Origin: Apium graveolens | Taxonomy: Eukaryota > Streptophyta > Magnoliopsida > Apiales > Apiaceae | NCBI RefSeq assembly: GCF_009905375.1 | Contig: NC_133649.1 | Coordinates: 225,143,275 to 225,207,274, forward strand | DNA length: 64,000 bases | Direction of reading: 5' to 3' | Shown: positions 18,966-30,562 of the stretch, in pieces | Position numbering within the stretch: position 1 is the first letter of the stretch | How the letters are laid out: each line of letters begins with the position of its first letter | The notes under the pieces: model-generated | What the model was told of the DNA's origin: nothing | The model's database searches: none | What the model saw: the letters and a program-made list of their open reading frames with translations, nothing else | Position numbers and translations under genes: made by a program

Positions 18966-19267
18966 GCCGAAAAAGTGTAAGTTGTCAAATCAAATCAAAT
19001 CAATCACGTTGATCACGAAACCCGAGATATGAGGGGCACGTTTTAAATAACCTCTTGGAATTCCAAGGATGCGCCCTCATGATGGTGCGCCTTCTTCGAA
19101 GTTATAAGGATTTGATAAGAATATATGATGGTAAAGAAACTCTAAATTTCCAGAGGACGCGCCTTATTTATGGCAAGCCTTATAAGATAATGGTGAGAAT
19201 ATGCTGATTTATACAAATTTTAAACATAGAAAAGAAATTCCAATCCCATTTTCAATAGCATATGGAA

Positions 19268-19280
19268 TTTGGGGGGTAGT
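19268..19280 (+). other. Polypurine tract of element A
   Basis: TTTGGGGGGTAGT, immediately followed by TGTTATGCCC, a typical LTR start. Confidence 0.7.
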
Positions 19281-20490
19281 TGTTATGCCCAAAAATTGGT
19301 ATAAACTTTATTCAGGATAGGATCAAACAAAGTAGTCAAAATTAAGATATGAATGCCTAAAAATAAGGAAAAGATAAGGTAACTTTCCTTTATGGGAGGA
19401 AAGAGGGGCGCGCCCTATTTGTAAGAAAAGACGCGCCCTAAATGATGAATGACTGACAATAAAGTGCATCCGTAGATTCTGAAGGCGCGCCCTCACCGGA
19501 TAAGGGAGGCGCGCCCTGGTAGTTAGAAGGAAGATGTTGAATAATTCACTAAGGATTAACCCCTTACCTTAGGAAGAACTTAGGGTGCGCCCTAAGAATA
19601 AATGACTTGGATGGAATATCTAGTATAGTTGCTTGGACGGATTCATTCGATGATTCAAGGAGGAAGATGATTATTATGACTAACCTATTTGATGCAGGTA
19701 CTCTATTGAAGAACTCATTCCTGTAATGCAACCATAGGAAGGCATTATCCGTTATCAGAGACCTCCAGGGGTATGCCTGGATGGAAGGCATCCTCCTGTA
19801 GTCAATGAGTGTCCTCATTGGGGATATGGGGTAAACTTTGGTGTGTGCTTTGGGAGCTCTTTCTCTGTAGTCAACGGGTGTCCTCGTTGGGAGACTTCAG
19901 AGTATCCTACATTTTGCACCCAAAATCTTGGGATCACTTATCCTGTAATCTGGTAGGGGCTCCTTATTCGTGGGACAAGGATGCGTCCAACTTTTGGGGT
20001 GAACCATGGCTATAAACGCGTCCACGAATTAGAGAAAAAATTGCGAGCGGAGGGTTATCCTTGGCCAGGGAGATGCCTTATCCGTGAAGTCTCGAAGTCG
20101 TGGACGAGTCTTGGGCCTTTGTGGTTGGGCTTCATCGACGGACATTCCTAAAACTAGTAAAAGACGGATTCCAGTAGGTTTCCTACTGGGCCTCGGGATA
20201 AGAGATCTAAGCCCATTAGGGTTCTTGTTCCCCAAGAACTACGTTGGCTTGATTCCCTATAAATAGGGATACGTAGGAAAATTGCAAGGGGTCAGAAGCG
20301 AGAGCGCAAAAGAGCCACCACTAACCCTAAGCAATCTCAGCCACCAATAATCACCACCACCAAACACCGTTCATACTTCCCGACGAACACTGTTCATAGA
20401 ATCCAACGATTACTGTTCATGTTTTCCGACGAAGAACCACCGTCACAGATCTTATTTGCAGCTACAAAACTCAAACTTTTTTGCTACCAA
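19281..20490 (+). repeat. Element A 3' LTR (right end approximate)
   Basis: Starts TGTTATGCCC after the polypurine tract. It holds GGCGCGCC-family words near 19406, 19430, 19484, 19508 and 19583, and a strong TATA box (20258-20265) inside CCCTATAAATAGGG. The 5' LTR lies outside the window, so the right end cannot be fixed; the low-copy-looking AT microsatellite begins near 20500. Confidence 0.65.
20258..20265 (+). promoter_or_regulatory. TATA box in element A 3' LTR
   Basis: TATAAATA in the context TTCCCTATAAATAGGGATAC, a strong plant TATA box placed where the R region of the LTR should begin. Confidence 0.65.
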
Positions 20491-20980
20491 ATTCCTCCAT
20501 TAATATATATATATATACGTGTGTGTATAAATCATACGGTGTAGTGGGTTGGGGAACAAGTGTAAAGTACGAATTACAAAGATTGGTTAAACAATTTTGG
20601 GAAGAGAATCCAAACGTCTACAAACTTCTTTCCATTCATGAATATTTATGAAGGCACATCTCTGTAATCTGATCAATTTTACATTTACATGGCACCAAAA
20701 ATTGTGCAAAATCGATGATGGATACAATCTCAGTCCTTCCAATTAATATAAATACCATCTCTTCAAGAGAATCAATCACATACAAATTTATACTTATTCT
20801 TCATTACTCATTTCAAAGTAGATATGTCTCATGTAAATAATACCATGGGCTAAGGTTTGTTTCAAATCTTTTCAATTTAAATGATCATATTTTAGTTTGT
20901 TTCAAATTGGTATTGATTCTTGCATATATATGTTGTATTGTTCATCTCACTTTTTTCGTATCTTTACACGCACACACAAG
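20491..20980. other. Spacer, no gene seen
   Basis: AT-rich sequence with a TA microsatellite near 20499-20516. Part of it may still be the U5 end of the element A LTR. Confidence 0.4.
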
Positions 20981-21110
20981 TCGAGGGTCTTTCGGGAAAC
21001 AGCCTCTTCATTCTGAAAAAATGAGCGCATTCTGAAAGAATGAACGGAACGCTGCACCCATCATACCCTTCCCAGACCCTGCGTTAAGCGGGATATATTG
21101 GGTATGTTTA
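20981..21110 (+). mobile_element. SINE-like element (Au/TS-type 3' part)
   Basis: The words TCGAGGGTCTTTCGGGAAACA and CTTCCCAGACCCTGCGTTAAG, then GGGATATATTGGGTATGTT, match in order the body of widespread plant tRNA-derived SINEs, as remembered. The middle, usually a short conserved stretch, is replaced here by ATTCTGAAA-type repeats. The tRNA-like head is not evident. Confidence 0.5.
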
Positions 21111-22038
21111 GTTTGGTATATATATATATATCAATTTTTGTAGGTTAAATGATAAGGACGGTCTAATGTTTGATTTGTGTAATGTAGCTCAAATAACAAG
21201 AACGTGAATGAAAACGACACAAGAAATTGGTGACGCGGAAAAACCGAGGACGCAACTGCGGGTGGGATTGTATACCCAACCTAATTGAATCCATTAAACT
21301 TTTGATGAAGAATACAAGAAATGATACAACTTTGTTTAACTAATTATATATCACGTCTATCACTATCATCGACTTCATATGTTCTTATGTTTAGATGTGT
21401 ATGCATGTTTGTATGGACGATGTATGTGGTTCTCTCTCTTCTTCCTATGTTTTTCTTGCTTATATTCCTTGCTCTCCCCCTTATTTGGTTGTTCCCCCTT
21501 TTTTCTCTCTTTCTTTTTGAATCAAGATTATCCTCTTAACTACCCAACCTTCCACTATTGAATCATACCTTAAGAATATGTCTTGTTGTTAAGTTACTCC
21601 CCAGAATTAGGATTGTCATTGGACTCAGTCTTCGAGCTTATCCCTTCAGGTGATCAACCGTGTAACTTCTAGTTTGCATCACGTCTAAAGCTTAGTCCCG
21701 TCTTGCCATGTTCCCATGCTTCTCATCATGTCATGATCATGAAAAACCAGTAACAACAATAGCCCCAGATTTTTATTGAATGAATCTAATAAATCAAATA
21801 AAATCTCCATTATCTAATTTGGAAACAAAATGTTTGTAAACATATGTGATGCCGTGTTGGATATACGAACCTTTCACCTATCCCTTCTTGGAAATCGCGT
21901 ACAACATAAAGAGATATGCATGCATTGGCGCTACAATTATCAAGAAATCTCTTCAAAATCTTATCACTTCTTCTTTGCAATTCCATATATACTCTCCATA
22001 ATTTCAGTACTTTATTCTCTTAACTACTTTTTTTCCCA
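21111..22038. other. Spacer upstream of P0, no gene seen
   Basis: AT-rich with a TA microsatellite near 21117-21132 and a C/T-rich stretch near 21425-21520. Short open frames here have no recognisable motifs. It may include the promoter of P0, but no convincing TATA/ATG arrangement was identified. Confidence 0.4.
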
Positions 22039-23357
22039 AATCAGTTATCTTCTTCCAGAAACGTGACTTCATCAAAACCCTTTACCGCTTTTACACTTAT
22101 GGATAAGAAAAGTTCCAAGCATGTCGAAAGCCCTAACACCAAGAGCCCCATCACATCCTCCAATACTTCCGGATGGATCATCACCAATTTGTTGGATACT
22201 CGTGATAGTCGACTCAGTTCCATGAAACCCGAAAAGCTTGATGAGGCCCAATTGTTGTTTCCTTCTAGATCTCTGGCTTTTGTTCCAGACGTTGACGTTC
22301 ATGCAGATTTTCATAGGGATAATTGGGTATGCCTCTATTACTAACCTTTCGATATCGATTTCACTTTTCCCTTTCCCAAGTTGGTTGTTGATGTATTGAA
22401 GCCCTGAATATCTCTCCCGGACAACTTATTCCATTTGCATGGAAGACCCTCTACTGCCTTGATGCGATTGAAAACAATCATCATTTTCAAATCGATGTTT
22501 AAGTGATTAAACAAGCCTACAGTCTCAAGAAGTTCAGTAATTATCGTTTCGGCTTCTCAAAAAGGAACACCGATGATCCCTTGATCTTGAATCATGATAC
22601 CGTGAACGACAGAAATTGGGAGAAGTAGTTTTTATTTGTAGACAAGAAATATCTTGGAGATAATGGCGCTTATTTGCTGGAGCGTTGGAACAATACAGGT
22701 AAAACTCATCATGTCTTTACTAGTACCTCTTGCCATTGTTTTGTGTTGCCTCATATACTAGTATCATAATTTTAATTTTTTCCTAATTAGTTGTTTAATT
22801 TAGATGTTGTTGTACTGAGTCATTCAACCATTCTTTTACATGTCTAATTTATTTTCGCATGTTGGTTTTTCTACATATGATCTGTTGTTTCCGTAGTTTT
22901 ATAACTTTGACTTTTTGTCATCCTGTTCATCTTTTCATAATGCTTCTCATAATTTGTCTCATCATATCCTGATTCATCATTCTCTTCCTTTTTTTGTTAC
23001 TAAGTAGATTGTGAATTTGAAGGAGATGACAGTAATCTTATCGCCAAAGAGATTGTTGAAAAGATTCGTGCTCTTCCCAATGGTGATAGGTTATGGCCTA
23101 ATTGTCTTGACCGCCCTATTCGTAATGCTAATAGAGTGAAAGTAGAGGAGTTTCTTGCCAAGATGAAGCGGAATTTGGACAAGATGGATGGGCGTATTTC
23201 CAATCTTCCTGAAAGTAAGGGTGCTGCTACGAGGACCAAAGTAAGTTATTTACTCCTCTTTTTCAGCCTCCTCTGTCTATCCACAGTATGTTTCAGAATC
23301 TTTGGAAAGTATGAAAACTGTATATAAGAATGAGATGAGCTTAGGACTCAAGTATGC
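22039..23357 (+). pseudogene. P0: 5' half of a spliced transposon-associated protein gene
   Basis: Exon-like sequence runs from about 22060 to 22699. It encodes a segment with F-P-F-P-K-L-V-V-D-V-L and then P-G-Q-L-I-P-F-A-W-K near 22370-22450, and R-N-W-E-K ... F-L-F-V-D near 22613-22640. These are the same type of blocks as in the antisense gene of element A, and of plant 'putative transposon protein' families. A GT-AG intron probably spans about 22700-23006, and an exon at 23007-23239 ends at a GTAAGT donor. At least four in-frame stops are present (first near 22342). The gene is interrupted at 23357 by element C and continues at 53361. Confidence 0.6.
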
Positions 23358-23933
23358 CGTTAGGATGAAAACACGCGCTAAATTTACACGCAAGTATATG
23401 CGTTCGCAAGTAATATAGAATTCTTTCTAGTTTGTTCCTATAGAGACTGGTTTGAGTTAACTATAATCTATGCACTTATGCAACAATGATTTGGCTATCG
23501 TTCAATGCTAAGACAAATAACAAATTGGGTTTTGATTAACTAAGAGATTATACTAAATAACATTAATTAAGAGAATTGAGGTTGAATTACTTATATGAGA
23601 CAAACATGGGATTCTAACTCCATTACTACTTCATTCAAAGTCATTGTTATTAACCTTAGCATGCAATGGTGATGACAACTAATCAAATAACACGAAACTA
23701 GTAAACGCCAACTAATCATTGTACGAATACCCTACTAACAGACATCCACAAAAGAGATAAAAGCCGAATAGACACCAATTATATTGAGACCTGATATATC
23801 TATAGAATTTGACTACATAAAGGTTTAATGTGCAAGTTATCTATCGTGATTACATAAGGCAAGTAAGATGGTTAAAATTACCTATGAATCATGCTTAACA
23901 AATACATGAACCTATGCTAGCATGGCAAGTTCT
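23358..23933 (-). repeat. Element C 3' LTR, outer part
   Basis: Aligns with 51954-52533 of the 5' LTR (shared words AGGATGAAAACA, CTAAATTTACACGCAAG, GAATTCTTTCTAG). The terminal dinucleotide is mutated from TG to CG. It is interrupted at 23933 by element D. Confidence 0.88.
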
Positions 23934-25641
23934 TGAAGGGTTTTTAGCACATAAACGCAGCGAAAACGTAAATTTAAATCTTAAAAAAAACATAAACCCT
24001 CCGCAGGATCCATGCAAAAAATAATATTTAATTCGTAGTTCAGTATGTTTACCTTAAGAAGCTTAACGTTAATGGAAAGATGGAGGTCTTTAATGGCGAT
24101 CCAAAAATGATAAACGGAGATCTTTAGCAGCTGCTCCTCAAGTGTGAAGCACTCCACCGATATCCACCAAGAAAACGATGTAATGAAGGAGGAGGAGATT
24201 GAGAGAATTAGGGTATTGTAAATCTTTTTGGTTGAGGAAAAAATTGGGTTTATAATAGTATATTTATAGGCAAAATTTTCAGCTGAAAATTTTCCCATAA
24301 AATATTATTAGTATTAACCCTTTATTATTCTCACTAATAATTAAAACACCTTTTAATTATTAATCCTTTTTCTAAACTCTTTAGAAATAATTCTCTCACT
24401 TGATTTAATTTTCAAAAATTAAATTCTTAATTAATAATATTAAGAACCTTTTCTTAATTAATTTATAATCAATTAAATCCCATTTAATCAATTATTAAAT
24501 TTTCTAATTAATTATTTATTTTATAAATAAATAATTATCAGGCATTATTAATTAATTCCTCTACCATTAAATCATTCTCTTTTATGGTGTGACCCTGTAG
24601 GTTCAATATTAAGCCGGTAGTAGAAATAAATAATAATAAAACTATTTTATCATTATTTATATAAATTCTCTAATTCATTAAATATGATTAATTAATTAAT
24701 CATATTTATTCTATATCGTGAGGGATGCTTCTCAGCATATCGCGACTATCCGGATAATACGAATTCACTGCTTAGAATACCAAGAACCTATTCAGTGAGT
24801 AGTTACCATGCAATTAATTCCTTCTACCCTGCAATGTCATGATTCAATACAAGGCATGGAACTTGTGTCAAGCCTATCTTATTTAATCACTTGCTTTCCC
24901 GTTCACTATGCTTAGTTCTATTTAATGTAAATTAGAAACTCCTTTATAATTTCATTCACTCTAGCCAGAGATTCCTGAACTAACATAAGTGGATCAGCAT
25001 TGAACATTCTCTTCCTACACTGGAAGGGGTAGATCCTTTATTGATCATACACTATCTTCGTGTACAAATTTCTATACCCAGTAGAGCCCTTATAATTGTC
25101 ACTTGAGACTAAGAACTAAACCAAAGCATAGTTCAGTGTACACAAGATGACTATGATGACCTCAAGTCTAAGGATACTTGTACAACTATCACTATGTGAA
25201 CAACTGCTGACACGTGAGTGAACTCCATCAGTTGTTCAGCTGTGTGAGTCATGTTCAGTGAACTTATTCTATAATAAGCACCTACATACTAGCTATAGTG
25301 TCACCACACAAATGTCTATGAGAACAGACATCCTTCATAATGAAGCAAGCATAGTATGTACCGATCTTTGAGGATTATTAATTACCAGTTAGTAATCCTA
25401 CGACCAGGAACTATTTAAGTTTAGAGTTATCATCTTTTAGGTCTCATTATTATGATCTCATCACAATCCATAAAAAGCTTTACTCTAAACTGTGGTATAT
25501 CTTATTTAAACATTTAAATAGATAGAGCCTGCAATAAAAACAAAACAAGCCTTTTATTAATATCAATGAAATCAAAACAGATTACATAAAAGTTATTCCT
25601 AAATTTTCATACATGATTGGACTTAGGACATATCTGTTTCA
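23934..25641 (-). repeat. Element D 3' LTR
   Basis: Matches 30576-32265 with few differences, including about 20 bp near 23998 absent from the other copy. Very AT-rich centre. - strand TATA box TATAAATA at about 24261-24268. Confidence 0.93.
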
Positions 25642-25652
25642 ATCTCCCACTT
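25642..25652 (-). other. Polypurine tract of element D
   Basis: AAGTGGGAGAT on the - strand, adjacent to the 3' LTR. Confidence 0.8.
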
Positions 25653-25655
25653 GTA

Positions 25656-25973
25656 CTAAAGCCAATCACTCTGGTATCTAATACCCATCTTGTCTTTATG
25701 ACGATCAAAGTGACTCTGAGAAAGTGGCTTTGTGAGTGGGTCTGCTATGTTGTTATGTGTGTCAACTCTCTCGACGTTGACATCTCCTCTTTCAACAATC
25801 TGAATTGCACCACCATTCAGAGTAAACACGTACCCTGGCATGGATTTGCTATCACTTTCTGATTGAAAACTAGAGTCTGTATAACCCTCTATTTTCAACT
25901 CAGATTCACCACCAAAAACAAGAAAAATGTCCCGAGTCCTTCGTAAGTACTTAAGGATGTTTTTCACTACTTT
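25656..25973 (-). pseudogene. Element D RNase H with catalytic core deleted
   Basis: The frame starts with the usual L-K-Y-L-R-R-T-R-D and Y-T-D-S-S-F-Q blocks and reaches G-Y-V-F-T-L-N-G-G-A. It then jumps directly to I-V-E-R-G-D-V and A-D-P-L-T-K-P-L. In copia relatives some 80 residues lie between these points, including the E-A-E-Y and C-D-N-N catalytic blocks (family knowledge). The deletion keeps the frame. A stop separates this segment from the RT frame at about 25970. Confidence 0.85.
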
Positions 25974-27449
25974 CTAGTGGTCTTCACCTGGATCGGACTG
26001 ATATCTGCTCGTCACACTAATTGAATAAGCAACATCAGGCCTTGTACACAACATCGCGTACATGATAGATCCTATTACTGAAGCATAAGGAATCTTACTC
26101 ATACGCTCTCTTTCCTCAGGTGTCTTAGGAGACATTTTTTCGGAAAGGGACACTCCATGGCTCATCGGTATGAGACCTCTTTTGGAGTTTTCCATGCTAA
26201 ACCTTTTAAGCACTTTCTGGATGTATATACCCTGGGTAAGACCTATCATTCTTCTAGATCTATCTCTATAGATCTTCATACCGAGAATGTAGGATGCTTC
26301 TCCCAAGTCCTTCATGGTGAAGTTCTTTGATAGCCATACATTGACTGATTGTAGCATCGGTATATCATTTCCTATAAGAAGTATGTCATCCACATACAAT
26401 ACAAGAAATGTTACCGCGCTCCCACTAACCTTCTTGCAGACACATGGTTCATCTATGTTTTTGATAAAACCAAACTCTTTGATTGTCTCATCAAAACAGA
26501 TGTTCCATCTACGAGAAGCTTGCCTTAAACCATATATGGTTCGCAGCAGCTTACACACTAGGTGTTCATTTCCCTTGGAAAGAAAACCCTCTGGTTGTGT
26601 CATATACACTTCCTCCTCAAGTTCCCCATTAAGGAAGGCCATTTTCACGTCCATTTGCCAGATCTCATAGTCATAGTAAGCAGCAATCGCAAGCAAAATC
26701 TGAATTAATTTTAACAGGTCTATAGGCGAAAAAGTTTCATCAAAGTCAATCCCTTGCCTTTGTTTGAATCCTTTTGCCACGAGCCTGGCCTTATAGGTCT
26801 CCACCTGGCCATCTGCTCCAATCTTTCTTTTGTATACCCACTTGTACCCAATAGGCTTAACACCTTCAGGCGCCTCAACCAGAGTCCATACTTGGTTGGT
26901 ATACATAGATTTCATTTCGGATTTCATGGCACTATGCCATTTCTCTGAGTCAATACTACTCATAGCCTCATTATAGGTTACAGGGTCGTCATCATCAATG
27001 ATCGACAATTCATTGCCATTCTCAATGACAAGGCCATAATACCTCTCAGGTTGGCGAGACACTCTCCCTGTCCTACGAATGGGCTGTTCCACAGAAGGTT
27101 GTTCAGTCTGAACAGGTGTTTCCACTTGATCCGTAGTAGTTTGTGCTTCTTGAACTTCATCAAGTTCAATTTTGCTCCCACTATTTCCTTCAAGGATAAA
27201 CTCCTTTTCCAAGAAGGTAGCATGTCTGGAGACAAACACCCGATGATCGGTGTAAAAGTAATACCCCAAATTCTCTTTAGGATATCCCACAAAATTACAT
27301 TTTATGGATCTAGATTCCAGCTTATCTGGGTCAACTTTCTTGACATAAGCTGGACATCCCCAAATCTTAACGTATTTAAGACTCGGTTTCCTTTCTTTCC
27401 ATATCTCATATGGTGTTTGAGGAACAGATTTGGAAGGCACCTTATTTAG
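25974..27449 (-). CDS. pol: Element D reverse transcriptase (with integrase C-terminal part)
   Basis: This open frame of 488 residues is the longest intact frame of the element. It begins in the integrase C-terminal region (W-G-C-P-A-Y, F-V-G-Y-P). A linker follows, then RT with W-V-Y-K-R-K-I, Q-M-D-V-K-M-A-F, I-Y-G-L-R-Q-A and Y-V-D-D at 26385-26396. Substitutions at usually conserved places (R-Q-A-S-R-R-W for K-Q-A-S-R-S-W type, P-I-D for P-V-x) suggest decay despite the open frame. It ends with a stop just before the RNase H remnant. Confidence 0.9.
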   Translation of the reverse strand, partial: LNKVPSKSVPQTPYEIWKERKPSLKYVKIWGCPAYVKKVDPDKLESRSIKCNFVGYPKENLGYYFYTDHRVFVSRHATFLEKEFILEGNSGSKIELDEVQEAQTTTDQVETPVQTEQPSVEQPIRRTGRVSRQPERYYGLVIENGNELSIIDDDDPVTYNEAMSSIDSEKWHSAMKSEMKSMYTNQVWTLVEAPEGVKPIGYKWVYKRKIGADGQVETYKARLVAKGFKQRQGIDFDETFSPIDLLKLIQILLAIAAYYDYEIWQMDVKMAFLNGELEEEVYMTQPEGFLSKGNEHLVCKLLRTIYGLRQASRRWNICFDETIKEFGFIKNIDEPCVCKKVSGSAVTFLVLYVDDILLIGNDIPMLQSVNVWLSKNFTMKDLGEASYILGMKIYRDRSRRMIGLTQGIYIQKVLKRFSMENSKRGLIPMSHGVSLSEKMSPKTPEERERMSKIPYASVIGSIMYAMLCTRPDVAYSISVTSRYQSDPGEDH

Positions 27450-28366
27450 TAAATATGTTCAGGTTTCCAATGCATAACCCCATAGGAATACTGGAAGATT
27501 CGCATAGCTCATCATGGACCGAACCATGTCTAACAAAGTTCGATTTCTCCTTTCAGATACCCCATTTAACTGTGGAGTATATGGAGGACTCCACTGAGAG
27601 ACTATACCATTTTCTTTGAGATAATCTAGAAACTCTCCATTCAAGTATTCACCACCTCGATCTGATCGAAGAGTTATAATACTGTGTTTGGTTTGTTTCT
27701 CTACTTCATGTTTTTATTCTTTAAACTTTTCAAAGGCTTCAGACTTGTGTTTCATTAAATACACATATCAGAATCTAGATCTATCATTTATGAAAGTAAT
27801 GAAGTACGAAAATCCACCCATGGCTTGTGTAGACATTGGTCCACATACATCTGTGTGTACCAATCTTAGCAAATCTGCAGCCCTCTCTCCATGTCCACTA
27901 AATGGAGATTTGGTCATTTTACCCAATAGACAAGACTCGCATGTAGGATATGATTCAAAATCAAAGGGGTCAAGTAACCTTCCTTATGCAATGTTCGCAG
28001 TCTATTTTCACTAATATGACCTAGCCTACAGTGCCATAAATAGGTCAGATTATCATCATCTCGTTTTCTTTTATTAGTTTGTTCAATCTGAAGTAAATCA
28101 TGCTCTACGTCACATACATACAGACCATTATTTAAAATGCCACATCCAAAAAGAACATTATCTCTAAGGATAGAACATTCATTATTCTTAATAATAAATG
28201 AAAAACCATCCACATCCAACATAGGAATAGAAACAATATTCCTCACAATAGAGGGAACGTAATAACAATTATTCAAAATAATAGTCTTGCCCGTAGGCAT
28301 ATGTAAACTAAATGATCCTATAGATATGGCTGCAACCCTTGCTCCATTGCCCATACGTAGAATCAC
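27450..28366 (-). pseudogene. Element D integrase, broken
   Basis: The pre-integrase zinc-binding part is in 27914-28366 (W-H-C-R-L-G-H-I near 28040). The catalytic core region between 27645 and 27913 has stops and small indels. The part with P-Q-L-N-G-V-S-E-R-R-N, bearing the catalytic Glu, lies in 27459-27644. At least three frame or stop lesions are visible. Confidence 0.8.
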
Positions 28367-28402
28367 CTCATCTTTTTCAAGAGTTCTACTTCCCTTTAGT
28401 CA

Positions 28403-28702
28403 TTACAACGAATTGCAAATATGAGAACCACAGACGGTATTTAATACCCAAGTAGAAATTTGACCTAGTGACATATTAACTTCGATCATGAACATGCCTG
28501 AATCAGAAGTGGTAGTCTTACTACCCTTCTTCTTCTTCAATTCTGCAAGGTAAACCTTGCAGTTCCTCTTCCAGTACCCCAACTTGTTACAGTGAAAACA
28601 AACAGCTAAATTAGGACTAGTCAACTTGTGAGCATCTAGTATGCTCCGGAGTGATAGTGTAGAAGACATGACGAATATAGTAAATCTGTAAATGATAAAC
28701 AC
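28403..28702 (-). pseudogene. Element D gag/protease remnant with gag core deleted
   Basis: A normal-looking gag start (M-S-S-T-L-S-L-R-S at 28669) runs only about 20 residues. It then joins directly to the zinc knuckle C-F-H-C-N-K-L-G-Y-W-K-R-N-C and the protease start. About 200 residues of capsid present in relatives are missing. The protease active-site block reads V-L-N-T-V-C-G-S-H, so the catalytic Asp is replaced by Asn. Confidence 0.82.
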
Positions 28703-30562
28703 ATAACAACACTTAGCAAATATTTAATTTCATTTCAAAACACTATATGATTCGGGTCTTTATTCATAAGTGTCTCCCACTAGTTTATCTAAGTTTTTCA
28801 ACCCCCTAACTGAAAATTAAGCATTCATAATGCTAGTGGGAATAGGGATCCTACATTCCATCACACAACCTCGGTTGTGGCACGAAACGTCATGTGATGT
28901 TCAATAGGCAGACAACTCTTGTCAATTACATCTTATGTTATTCCCTAATATAACTTTAGCCTCTTGAATAATTGAGTCACGGTTGTGGCACGACAAACTC
29001 AATATTCTAAGTCAAGTCTAACCCAACATTTCGTACAATTGAATCAGTCTCCAACGGCCCACGGCTGTGGCATGTACCGACCTTTAGATTCTAATTCAAT
29101 GTACACATCTCTATGTAATAGACAAGTATTTCTTATTTCGAAATCAAAGCCCTCGGCTGTAGCACGAAACGACAATGATTTAAAAATAAGAACCACTTTC
29201 TACCATGTTGGAAGGCTATGACCGACACAAGCCCGTTGTGTCATTAGCCAATTACTACTTGATATTATTTAATTTTAGAGGGATTATATTATGTTACAAT
29301 CATAATCATATTATAAAGAGATTCTTCCTTTTAAATTAAATATTTCAAATCAATAATCGATAATCAGATGATTCCCAGATCGGGTGGAGCATTGTTAAGA
29401 GGCGTCACTTAATAACTCTTTCTTACAGATAGAAATCTGTTGTTGACAGAATCATCCTTTCTCTCAATATTGAAAATTCATATTCAATTATGTGTTTCAT
29501 AAACACAAGAATCTCATGATCGTATTCGTAATATTTATTGTTAAGGCAAGAAACAATTCATATTCTAGATTTTCTAGAGCACGCCTTATATTGATTTAAG
29601 TTCACCTAAATCTATCATCGCATGGTAAACAGAGGCATATATCTCATATATAAAATTAAATAAACAAGTAAATATAAAGTGCAATAAAATAAATGTGTTT
29701 GGTTATGGCCCCATCCTATGTGATCTTTATCAAGCTCATGATAAAGATTAAGGTCAATCTAATATGGTGATGGAAATAAATACAACTACTTATTACATAA
29801 GTCTTCTTGTATGCCTCGTCTTCTTCTTTGTATCACCTCCATTGGATAGCCTTCTTGAGTCTTCAATTACATTACATGATTGAAAGTAAAACTAATCTAA
29901 TAAACTTACAAGAATAACTCGAGTTACATTCGAGATTTATGATTACAAAGATTGACGACATGCAAGTCGTATTTAAAACCAAAACCAAAACCATTACACT
30001 AAGGTCGAAAGGCCATAACCATCCACCATGCTCATACAACACATAAAAGCATGTTAAAACACATAATCTGATCTTAACATATCATATTACCCATGATCTA
30101 ATCATAAAAAGAAAATATGACAAAAATCAGAAAAATCAGAATCAAATCAGAAAAACATGAATCACTGTTTACGGGAAGTAAACGACGTCAAACGCCTTAC
30201 AGACGAGTCGTTGATAGCTTTTGCTATCAGTTTTGTTCAGACGCTCATTTACCTATGGAATAGGGTATTCGTTTGCGTAAATCGGACACCAGACCCAGAT
30301 TTCAGCAAATCTGCAGCAGCCAATTCAGAATCCGTATCTAATATGATTCTCATAATTATAACAAACATAAATCATGTATATATCAGTATATATACAGATT
30401 ACATAATCATCTTATGATTATACAACTCACATGAATATCATATATTCAAAACCATACATATATAAGCATATTATATCAACATCAAATCATGGCGAATCAC
30501 GTACATGCTCATATATCGAAAACAGTTAAACACATAAACGAATTAAAAACTTTTTGCAAGTA
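28703..30562 (-). other. Element D long untranslated leader
   Basis: About 1.9 kb between gag start and primer site without coding potential. It contains an array of five stem-loops sharing a loop word (28850-29249). Confidence 0.8.
28850..29249 (-). repeat. Array of five stem-loops with conserved loop word in element D leader
   Basis: The word CGGYTGTGGCACGAAACG (+ strand) recurs at about 28872, 28980, 29062, 29154 and, shortened, 29234. Each copy lies between arms that can pair: 28850-28865 with 28893-28908; 28963-28977 with 28997-29011; 29033-29044 with 29094-29104; 29131-29146 with 29176-29191; 29214-29222 with 29240-29249. Arm sequences differ between units while the loop word is conserved. 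The element's RNA would carry the complement. Confidence 0.8.

Larger units (their letters stand above)
18565..19280 (-). other. Element A: promoter region of the antisense gene and spacer before the 3' LTR
   Basis: Continuation of element A to the right of B. It contains GGCGCGCC-family words near 19068, 19084 and 19154 and a - strand TATA box at 18958-18965. No coding sequence is credible; the short open frame at 18646-18828 has no recognisable content. A G-run polypurine tract occupies 19268-19280. Confidence 0.65.

Noticed and set aside
19809..20266. Small genes in both strands
   Set aside because: They lie inside the element A 3' LTR and have no known motif.
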